Shown here one piece after another: positions 1 through 5,626 of a stretch of DNA of 9,624 nucleotides. How positions within the stretch are numbered: position 1 is the stretch's first letter; the number at the start of each line of letters is the position of its first letter. The stretch is from Thermococcus sp. (GTDB lineage: Archaea > Methanobacteriota_B > Thermococci > Thermococcales > Thermococcaceae). The notes beneath the pieces are model-generated. The model was not told where the DNA came from. It searched no databases and was given only the letters and a program-made list of their open reading frames with translations. The translations under genes and the position numbers were made by a program. Location of the stretch: NCBI GenBank assembly GCA_026987155.1, contig JALSNG010000071.1, forward strand, positions 1 to 9,624. Reading direction: 5' to 3'.

Positions 1-572
1 CTAGGGCCCCTCGACAGGAGAGTCTGTATCATCGCCACAGTAACATCGCCCTCCTCCCATCTATTGTCCCCCACTATTCCGGGCTCTATTCCGAGAACCT
101 CCTTAACCTTCTCTGCCCACTGATAGAGAAGCTCCTTGGTGTGGACAACTATCAGGGATGAGTAGCCTATTTCGTGGATGATTCTCAGTCCGACGATAGT
201 CTTCCCGCTCCCCACTGGTAGTGCGAGAACTCCCAGCTTATTCTTAAGGGCCGTTTTGACGGCCTTCTCCTGGTACTTTCTCATCACGTATTCTCCCTTC
301 CAAGAGGAGTTTAGTTTTATTCCCCTCAGTTTTCTCTCGTCTTTTACCCTGACCCTGTAACCCTGGCTGTTGAGAAAACCTTTTACCCTTGGGAGAACCC
401 CAACCGGGAACGTCTTTTCATAGGGGTCGTAGAGGCTTTCGGGCTTTTCCCACCTTCCGAAGTCCTTTTTGTATGTTAAAAGCTCGTATATCTTGAAATA
501 GAGCTGTGGATCGGCCTTCTCTATGTGGACGAGTGCTGAACCATCGGGTATCCTAAGGACGACCATGGGCAT
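1..572 (-). CDS. XPB-like DEAD/DEAH-box helicase, N-terminal part (cut by window edge)
   Basis: I translated this frame directly: 190 codons are present and the reading frame runs off the left edge, so the C-terminal half is missing. After a roughly 95-residue N-terminal region (a damage-recognition-like domain is expected there in XPB relatives) comes a Q-motif-like MRKYQEKAV (residues 97-105), Walker A LPVGSGKT (118-125), motif Ia IVVHTKELLYQW (141-152) and motif Ib TVAMIQTL (178-185). This order and wording fit the XPB/Ssl2-type superfamily II ATPases (COG1061), which unwind or remodel DNA in repair and transcription. DEAD-box, motif III and the second RecA domain lie outside the window. 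Two in-frame ATGs exist at 572 and 566; I prefer 572 because a GTGAT ribosome-site match (578-582) lies five bases before it. Divergent from ubiD and probably sharing its TATA region. The family call is solid; the precise subfamily and role are inference. Confidence 0.85.
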   Translation of the reverse strand, partial: MPMVVLRIPDGSALVHIEKADPQLYFKIYELLTYKKDFGRWEKPESLYDPYEKTFPVGVLPRVKGFLNSQGYRVRVKDERKLRGIKLNSSWKGEYVMRKYQEKAVKTALKNKLGVLALPVGSGKTIVGLRIIHEIGYSSLIVVHTKELLYQWAEKVKEVLGIEPGIVGDNRWEEGDVTVAMIQTLLSRGP

Positions 573-593
573 AGCCAATCACGGGGACTTTGG

Positions 594-615
594 AAAAAGT
601 CTTTATAGACCTTTT
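594..615. promoter_or_regulatory. Divergent promoter with pseudo-palindromic TATA box
   Basis: The gap between helicase and ubiD is only 67 bases and holds one AT-rich core, TCTTTATAGA on plus and TCTATAAAGA on minus (601/602-609). Its centre, about 605, lies 35 bases before the ubiD ATG (640) and 33 bases before the helicase ATG (572), the normal archaeal TATA-to-start distance when leaders are short. The core sits in an imperfect dyad (594-602 against 607-615, eight of nine positions pairing, mismatch 598/611). One TATA may therefore direct transcription both ways, or the dyad may be an operator. The position and symmetry are visible; the function is inferred. Confidence 0.6.
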
Positions 616-639
616 GGAACAAGGTTCTAAGGTGGTAGC

Positions 640-1905
640 ATGCTGGCCGAAATCCTTGAGAGTTTTGATGATCTCGTTGTCGTGAGGGAACCAGTTAAAA
701 AGGAACTTGAAATAACCAAGTACCTCTTGAGATACAAAACCAAACCGGTTCTCTTTGAAGACGTTGGTGGATGGAAAGTCGCAGGCAATCTCTGGAGCAC
801 AAGGGAAAGGATAGCCCGCTTTCTCAACGTCGAGGGGAACGGACTCCTCCACATGCTCGCTGAAGCGATGGAGAATCCCCGTTCATACATGACCGTTGGG
901 AGTGCGCCATTTACGGCAAACTCCACGGCAGACTTCTCGCTCTTTGAGCTTCCGATTCCAAAGTACTACCCCAAGGACGGCGGCCAGTACTTCACATCTG
1001 CCATGGTCATAGCCAAGGACGAGGAAGGCTTTGTCAACATGTCCTTCCATAGGATGATGGTCCGGGATGAGAGAAGTGCGGCAATACGGCTCGTTCCAAG
1101 GCACCTCTACGCAATGTGGAAGGACAAAGCCGAACACGGCGAGGAGCTCGATATAAGAATCGTCGTTGGGAATCCAGTCCACCTCCTTCTGGCTGGGGCT
1201 GTGAGCACTGCCTATGGCGTCAGCGAGCTTGAGATAGCATCTGCCATGAGCGAAAAAGCCTTTGGAAGGCCGATTGATGTTGTCGAGCTCGGTGGAATCC
1301 CCGTCCCTGTTGAGAGTGAGTTCGTTTTCGAGGCCAGGATTACGCCGGAGCTCGTGGATGAGGGTCCCTTTGTTGACATAACCGGAACCTACGATATTGT
1401 TAGAAAACAGCCCCTCGTCGTCTTTGAAAGGCTCTACCACGTTGATGAACCGATTTTCCACGCCCTCCTATCCGGTGGCTACGAGCACTTCATGCTCATG
1501 GGGCTTCCCAAGGAGCCGCAGATCTACGCGAGCGTCAAAAAGGTTGTCCCGAAGGTCCACGGAGTTCGCTTAACCGAAGGTGGCTCGATGTGGCTCCACG
1601 CCGTTGTTTCCATAACCAAGCAGCACAATGGTGACGGCAAGAACGCGATTTTGGCAGCATTCGCCGGACATCCAAGTTTGAAGCATGTTGTAGTCGTTGA
1701 TGAAGATATAAACATATACGACGACAGAGAGGTAGAATGGGCTGTAGCAACGCGCTTTCAGGCCGACAAAGACCTCATAATCATTACCAACGCGAGGGGA
1801 AGTTCCCTTGACCCATCTGCCGAGAAGGGCCTGACCGCAAAGTGGGGAATAGATGCAACAAAGCCACTGGGAAAGAAGGAAGAATTTGAAAGGGCCAATG
1901 TTTAG
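640..1905 (+). CDS. UbiD-family decarboxylase (candidate trans-anhydromevalonate 5-phosphate decarboxylase)
   Basis: A 421-residue protein of the UbiD family, enzymes that use prenylated FMN to carry out non-oxidative decarboxylation of unsaturated acids. Visible family features are N133-x-S-x-x-R138 (prFMN/metal-binding segment), the acidic EARITPELVDEGPF segment (231-244) leading into DITGTYD, the VVVDEDINIYDDREVEWA stretch (350-367), and the C-terminal SSLDPSA and GIDATKPLG (388-411). Length matches the short archaeal form. In archaea lacking the classical mevalonate pathway, one UbiD homologue converts trans-anhydromevalonate 5-phosphate to isopentenyl phosphate for lipid synthesis; that is my favoured role here, but other UbiD reactions cannot be excluded from sequence alone. 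A GGTGGT ribosome site (631-636) stands three bases before ATG. The gene ends three bases before the stop of the convergent ABC ATPase. Confidence 0.88.
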   Translation: MLAEILESFDDLVVVREPVKKELEITKYLLRYKTKPVLFEDVGGWKVAGNLWSTRERIARFLNVEGNGLLHMLAEAMENPRSYMTVGSAPFTANSTADFSLFELPIPKYYPKDGGQYFTSAMVIAKDEEGFVNMSFHRMMVRDERSAAIRLVPRHLYAMWKDKAEHGEELDIRIVVGNPVHLLLAGAVSTAYGVSELEIASAMSEKAFGRPIDVVELGGIPVPVESEFVFEARITPELVDEGPFVDITGTYDIVRKQPLVVFERLYHVDEPIFHALLSGGYEHFMLMGLPKEPQIYASVKKVVPKVHGVRLTEGGSMWLHAVVSITKQHNGDGKNAILAAFAGHPSLKHVVVVDEDINIYDDREVEWAVATRFQADKDLIIITNARGSSLDPSAEKGLTAKWGIDATKPLGKKEEFERANV

Positions 1906-1908
1906 TTC

Positions 1909-2826
1909 TCATTTCACCATTTTGAGGAATATTTCCTCCAGGCTTGGTTCTTTCACCTGCATCGTCAGAATCTTCGCCCCCTGGTTTGCTACGAAGTCAT
2001 GAATCTCTTCCCTAACGTCTCCTTCCGCGAGGACGCGGTACTTGTTCTCACCGAGCGGAGTCACACTCCACTCCACCCCAGAGAAGTCCACCGGCCTATT
2101 GGTTTCGATGATGATGGTGTACCCAGCCTTCCTCAAGAACTCTCGCTTGATGTTCTCGATGCTATCCTCCAAGCGGAGTTTACCCTTAACAATCACTCCA
2201 ACCGTGTCGCAGACTTCCTCAACGTGAGCTAAAATGTGGCTGGAGAAGAACACCGTCTTTCCCGCCTTCTTCTGCTCCCTGATGATGTCCTTGAACTCGG
2301 CAATGCCTTTAGGATCCAAACCCGTCATCGGTTCGTCAAGGATTAACAATTCTGGGTCATTGATGAGAGCCTGTGCCAAAAGAAGCCTCTGACGCATTCC
2401 CTTTGAAAACTTCCCAACTTTCCTGTTCCTGACTTCTTTCAAACCAACCAAGTCAAGGAGTTCACCTATGCGCTTCTCCTTCTCCGCCTTGGGAATTTTA
2501 AACGCGTCAGCAATTATGTCCAGCGTCTGAACTGGAGTTAGAAAGTCCCACAGAGTAGCGTGCTCGGGCATGTAGCCGATTCTGGCTTTAGCCTTCACGA
2601 GCTTACCCTCATCGTACTTCCCGTCCCTGAAGACCTCCTCGCCGAAGAGGCTGATACTCCCTTCCTGGGGGAAGATGAGGCCGAGTAAACTCAGAATCGT
2701 AGTGCTCTTGCCTGCCCCATTCGGTCCAAGAAAGCCGTAAACCTGCCCCTGCTTAACATCAAGGTTAAGCCCGTCCAAAGCCCTAACGTCCTTGTAAACC
2801 TTAACAAGATTCTCAACCTTAAGCAT
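1909..2826 (-). CDS. ABC transporter ATP-binding protein (NatA/CcmA type)
   Basis: A 305-residue ATPase subunit of an ABC-2 type exporter. From the chosen start: Walker A GPNGAGKST (34-42), a Q-loop region reading YMPEHA (85-90) with Glu where Gln is usual, ABC signature FSKGMRQR (140-147) in place of LSGGQ, Walker B LLILDEP (160-166) with catalytic E165, and H-loop SSH (H197). About 100 further residues form the C-terminal domain common in COG1131 ATPases, ending in the characteristic EPSLEEIF. GTG at 2835 and ATG at 2832 are also in frame, but a near-perfect ribosome site covers exactly those bases, so ATG 2826 is the likely start. It follows the permease directly, and the permease stop lies inside the ribosome site, so translation is probably coupled. 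Substrate is unknown; export or self-protection and sodium efflux are family possibilities only. Confidence 0.93.
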   Translation of the reverse strand: MLKVENLVKVYKDVRALDGLNLDVKQGQVYGFLGPNGAGKSTTILSLLGLIFPQEGSISLFGEEVFRDGKYDEGKLVKAKARIGYMPEHATLWDFLTPVQTLDIIADAFKIPKAEKEKRIGELLDLVGLKEVRNRKVGKFSKGMRQRLLLAQALINDPELLILDEPMTGLDPKGIAEFKDIIREQKKAGKTVFFSSHILAHVEEVCDTVGVIVKGKLRLEDSIENIKREFLRKAGYTIIIETNRPVDFSGVEWSVTPLGENKYRVLAEGDVREEIHDFVANQGAKILTMQVKEPSLEEIFLKMVK

Positions 2827-2830
2827 CACC

Positions 2831-2838
2831 ATCACCTC
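2831..2838 (-). promoter_or_regulatory. Ribosome binding site of the ABC ATPase, overlapping the permease stop
   Basis: The minus strand reads GAGGTGAT here, a near-complete complement to the 16S rRNA tail, four bases before ATG 2826. It contains the TGA stop of the permease gene (2834-2832) and the first two possible start codons, which decides against the longer reading. The arrangement implies that ribosomes ending the permease can restart on the ATPase. Confidence 0.75.
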
Positions 2839-3695
2839 AAATCCATGCGGAGGAAGCGGTAGAAGCCGATTCCCAGGTAGACGAGGGTGAGTCCGATAAG
2901 TATTCCCAGGTTGGCTGGATTCTTCTTTATCGCGTAGGGCATACCGTTGTACGTCACGTTTGCAAGGTCACCGTCCGTGTTGCTGACATCGCCGGTTATC
3001 ACCCCCACTTGAGAGGTTGGCACGTAGAACAGGTACTTGGTGGTGTACTCCTTCTGGAGTTCTATGTACTCATCATGCCCCATGTTTGGGTTGTTCATGG
3101 AGGCCTTGAAAGTGAGATACCCAACGACGTTTGGCATTATGAGGAAGAGCACAAAAGCGAGGACGAGAGCAAGCCCGAGGGCCGAGCTCGAGGATTTCAC
3201 GAGGGTAGAGATTATGTACCCCAATGCCACGAGCTGCACCATTGCCAGCAGGAGTAGCATGTTGAGGAGGAGCACGTCCCTAACAAGAACCGCCGTTAAA
3301 GGGGCCCCAAGCCAGACGACGCCGAGGGTACCCACAACCGTTGATAGCAGTAGGGCGAGGAATAGAACCACCGAGTGCGCCAGGAACTTGCCTCCGATGT
3401 AACCCACCCTTTTTAGGGGTTTGCTCATCGCAACGCGCAACGTTCCTTTTTCAATTTCACTGTTTATGGCGGTGGCTCCCATCAGGAGGGCGAGTATACC
3501 AATAAAGAACCCCGCCATTCCCGTGACGAACTGTATCAGGAACGCCATGGCGCCCTCAACGGTTATCTCGCTACCGCCTATGCTCTTGATTATGTAGAAG
3601 ACCGGGATGTATAGGAGGACCATTATCCCGAGAATCACCCATAATTTTTTCGTTCTAAGACTCTGTCTGAACTCGAGCTGAAAACCCCACAGCAT
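2832..3695 (-). CDS. ABC-2 type transporter permease
   Basis: A 287-residue integral membrane protein, first gene of the exporter operon. By hydrophobicity I see about six membrane segments: roughly 18-37, 52-76, 104-130, 136-163, 168-193 and 261-280. Between the second and third is the cytoplasmic coupling segment INSEIEKGTLRVAMSKPLKR (77-96), which is the hallmark of NosY/ABC-2 permeases (Glu-Lys-Gly-Thr-Leu followed by Ser-x-Pro) and should contact the ATPase. The fifth and sixth segments are separated by a polar loop of about 67 residues (194-260), probably facing outside; it carries an N-V-T sequon at 246-248, which archaeal surface proteins may glycosylate. Two subunits of this permease with two ATPases would form the exporter. 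The ATG at 3695 has only a weak ribosome site (GGGGGTTGA). The substrate cannot be read from the sequence. Confidence 0.9.
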   Translation of the reverse strand: MLWGFQLEFRQSLRTKKLWVILGIMVLLYIPVFYIIKSIGGSEITVEGAMAFLIQFVTGMAGFFIGILALLMGATAINSEIEKGTLRVAMSKPLKRVGYIGGKFLAHSVVLFLALLLSTVVGTLGVVWLGAPLTAVLVRDVLLLNMLLLLAMVQLVALGYIISTLVKSSSSALGLALVLAFVLFLIMPNVVGYLTFKASMNNPNMGHDEYIELQKEYTTKYLFYVPTSQVGVITGDVSNTDGDLANVTYNGMPYAIKKNPANLGILIGLTLVYLGIGFYRFLRMDLR

Positions 3696-3754
3696 TTCTC
3701 AACCCCCTATCCGTGGTGAAGCAAGGTTCACTCAATGACAACTAACGGTTGGAG

Positions 3755-3763
3755 TATAAAAAT
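3755..3763 (-). promoter_or_regulatory. TATA box of the ABC exporter operon, doubling as a T-tract after AGOG
   Basis: In the 100-base gap between AGOG and the permease gene the minus strand reads AAAATTTTTATACTCC. TTTTTATA is a good archaeal TATA box; its centre lies about 64 bases before the permease ATG, giving a leader of roughly 35-40 bases, longer than the other genes here. The same five-T run lies about 35 bases beyond the AGOG stop on the same strand and could help end that transcript. Nothing else recognisable is in this gap. Confidence 0.5.
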
Positions 3764-3795
3764 TTTGTCCTCGAAGTTGGATGGGAGAAAAGGCA

Positions 3796-4596
3796 CTAAA
3801 GCTTTGAAAGGTTCAGAACTCTCTCCCATTCTCCGCAGTGTTGTTTCAGCCGTTCCACGACCTCTGGTTTGCCTCCCAGAACAGGCCAGAGTATCGAGTC
3901 TATATGAAGGGGTGGAATTCCAGTTTCTTCGGCTATTTTCTTCCAGAAGCTCACCGGTGGTTCGTTTGTGAATCTTTTTGTATAAGCGTTTATCCTTACG
4001 TCGTCTGGGATCTCGATGACCATCGGATACGGCACGAAGTCACTGAACGCTATCCTGCCGGCGTAGCCGAACATTTTGACGGAGAAAACTATGGTTTTGG
4101 CGCTTTTATTTGAACCCAAAACATTTGACAGCTCATCTCTCAGCCTTTCCATGCCTCCGAAGTAGTACTCCTTCATGTGGTCGAGCGATAGCGAATTGAG
4201 AAATGGTTCCACTCTTTTCAGCCTTTTGATCTTTCCGGCAACGAGTCGCCTGTTGGTTTTAGACTTCGAGAGAAAATGGGAATAGGCCTCAGCAATACTC
4301 TCTACCTGCGGACTTTTCGAGAAGTACTCCGAGAACTCCCACCACCAGTTCTCACCCTTGGCCGAGAGCTGGTAACTCACGAGTGAGTTTGCTATTACAA
4401 GCTTCATGAAGAGCTCGTCATCCTTCAAATTCTCGCGCAGGTTCTTTAACGCGTCAAACTGGAGGTCAACTCTTTCTTCGATGGTTCTTGCGCAGTCGAT
4501 GCCGAGCTCACTGAGGATTCCTACGAGCTCCCTGATCTTCTCATCGTCGGATCTGTATTTTACCCGAACGAACCTGTCCAACGTCACCTCAACCAC
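3796..4596 (-). CDS. Archaeal 8-oxoguanine DNA glycosylase/AP lyase (AGOG)
   Basis: A 266-residue protein that I recognise as AGOG, the archaeal helix-hairpin-helix glycosylase that removes 8-oxoguanine from DNA and cuts the resulting abasic site. Diagnostic stretches are LVSYQLSAKGENWW (72-85), TIVFSVKMFGYAGR (168-181) with the catalytic lysine K174, EIPDDVRI (195-202) with the catalytic aspartate D199, and TGIPPLHIDSILW (225-237). In the Pyrobaculum enzyme the matching residues are K140 and D172. The longest start, GTG 4596, overlaps the end of the upstream beta-RFAP synthase gene by eight bases and lacks a well-spaced ribosome site; later GTG 4587 or TTG 4581 are possible, shortening the N-terminus by 3-5 residues. 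Cotranscription with an upstream cofactor gene is evident from the overlap, but no pathway link between the two is obvious. Confidence 0.92.
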   Translation of the reverse strand: MVEVTLDRFVRVKYRSDDEKIRELVGILSELGIDCARTIEERVDLQFDALKNLRENLKDDELFMKLVIANSLVSYQLSAKGENWWWEFSEYFSKSPQVESIAEAYSHFLSKSKTNRRLVAGKIKRLKRVEPFLNSLSLDHMKEYYFGGMERLRDELSNVLGSNKSAKTIVFSVKMFGYAGRIAFSDFVPYPMVIEIPDDVRINAYTKRFTNEPPVSFWKKIAEETGIPPLHIDSILWPVLGGKPEVVERLKQHCGEWERVLNLSKL

Positions 4597-5557
4597 CCAC
4601 GGATTTTATCAGCCTCTCAAGGAACGCGCTGTCACCTATTATCTCCGCCCCCCGGTTTCTCGGGATTCCGAGTTCAACTCTGGTCCTAAGCCCGTGCTCC
4701 CTCAGGTAGTCGCTCAGCTCCGCTGAGAGCCTCTGAAAGTCGCCCTTCCGTATCAGCCCGTAAACAGTTGGTCCCCAGGAGCTCTGCCCGGCCCCGTAGG
4801 TTTTTTTCTCCAACCATTCCAGTATAAGCCTGACGTCCTCCCTGAACTCCCCGCTCTGGAACTCGGAGAAGTGCCTTCCAACGAGCTTTTGCATCGCGGA
4901 GAGGTGTTCGCCAAAGACTTTGATGTTCCTCTCCTTTAAGGCAGGGAGGAGGCCAAGGAGAATCCTGTGGCTTATCTCCATGGCAACGTCGGTCTTTCCA
5001 AAGACTTTTGCCATGATGGGTTTTTCCTCCTCCTCGTTGAGGCCGGGTTTGAGTTCCGGAATTACGAGAAGGAAGCCCCATTCTGGTGGAAACTCCTCGC
5101 GGAATATCAAGGGGGGGATGTCATTTTTAACACCTCCGTCTATAACGAACCCTCCGTAGGCGAAGGAATAAATCCCCGCCCCGCTGTGTTTTCCCCTACC
5201 GAGAATCCGCGCGAGTTCTTCTATCGAAGCCTTAACGTTGTTAATCCTCGCTATTCCTGTGGCAATAGCAAGACTGAGCTGGGTAGTGGAGCCCAAGCCG
5301 ACGTGCCTCGGGATGGACTTCCTGACTTCGATGAGGTAGTTAACACCCGTCTCGTAGGCAGAGTTCATCCTCTTTACTGCGAACTCGATGGTTTTTCTGT
5401 CTTCCTCATCTGCAATCACCTCCATGGCCTCACCTTCGACAATTTTGACCTCGTAGCCATTCTCAAGGGCAACGCCGAGGCTTCCGAAGCGCCTTCCAAA
5501 GACAGCGGAAGGATCGATGAGACCGAGGTGAAGCCTCCTCGGAGTTCTAACTATCAT
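4589..5557 (-). CDS. Beta-ribofuranosylaminobenzene 5'-phosphate synthase-like protein (GHMP fold)
   Basis: A 322-residue protein of the beta-RFAP synthase family, a branch of the GHMP kinase superfamily. In methanogens this enzyme joins 4-hydroxybenzoate or a related aryl acid to PRPP with loss of CO2 and pyrophosphate, the first committed step of methanopterin synthesis. Visible are the N-terminal TPRRLHLGLID (5-15), the GHMP glycine-rich loop PRHVGLGSTTQ (83-93), the GRGKHSGAGIYSFAYGGF stretch (120-137) and the C-terminal GAGQSSWGP (255-263). ATG 5557 is chosen because GGTGGT lies four bases before it and the family motif begins at residue 5; the frame stays open upstream to 6124, but that part is antisense to folP-like sequence. 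It is divergent from a dihydropteroate synthase homologue, the next pathway enzyme family, and overlaps AGOG downstream. Confidence 0.88.
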   Translation of the reverse strand: MIVRTPRRLHLGLIDPSAVFGRRFGSLGVALENGYEVKIVEGEAMEVIADEEDRKTIEFAVKRMNSAYETGVNYLIEVRKSIPRHVGLGSTTQLSLAIATGIARINNVKASIEELARILGRGKHSGAGIYSFAYGGFVIDGGVKNDIPPLIFREEFPPEWGFLLVIPELKPGLNEEEEKPIMAKVFGKTDVAMEISHRILLGLLPALKERNIKVFGEHLSAMQKLVGRHFSEFQSGEFREDVRLILEWLEKKTYGAGQSSWGPTVYGLIRKGDFQRLSAELSDYLREHGLRTRVELGIPRNRGAEIIGDSAFLERLIKSVGG

Positions 5558-5589
5558 GAACACCACCGGGAATGAAAGTGTAGAAGTCC

Positions 5590-5596
5590 TTTTATA
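5590..5596. promoter_or_regulatory. Central TATA box shared by the divergent pterin-pathway genes
   Basis: The 69-base gap between ATG 5557 and GTG 5627 has one clear TATA element, TTTTATA on plus and TATAAAA on minus (GGTATAAAAGG in context). Its centre (5593) is 34 bases from the plus start and 36 from the minus start. No second convincing TATA is visible, so the two genes appear to be driven from one box in opposite directions. Function is inferred from spacing. Confidence 0.6.
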
Positions 5597-5616
5597 CCCA
5601 GCGGCTATTTTTAGGC

Positions 5617-5621
5617 GGTGG
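5617..5621 (+). promoter_or_regulatory. Ribosome binding site deciding the dihydropteroate synthase start
   Basis: GGTGG lies five bases before GTG 5627 and overlaps the earlier in-frame GTG at 5618. The earlier codon has no ribosome site of its own and lies about 25 bases from the TATA centre, that is, near the expected transcription start, so 5627 is the more credible start. Confidence 0.65.
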
Positions 5622-5626
5622 GGACC

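Noticed and set aside
883..1461. 192-codon open frame on the minus strand
   Set aside because: It lies inside ubiD on the opposite strand, lacks a recognisable domain, and has no promoter or ribosome site. The same applies to the other antisense frames at 553-926 and 1524-1750.
1924..1938. Short hairpin GAGGAA-TAT-TTCCTC just beyond the ubiD stop
   Set aside because: Six base pairs with a three-base loop, within coding sequence for E-E-I-F that is conserved in this ATPase family; too short to call a terminator, although it also sits at a convergent junction.
3037..3402. 121-codon open frame on the plus strand
   Set aside because: Antisense to the ABC permease; serine/arginine-rich translation typical of a shadow frame.
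4967..5575. 202-codon open frame on the plus strand
   Set aside because: Antisense shadow of the RFAP synthase-like gene; its translation has no family features and no ribosome site.
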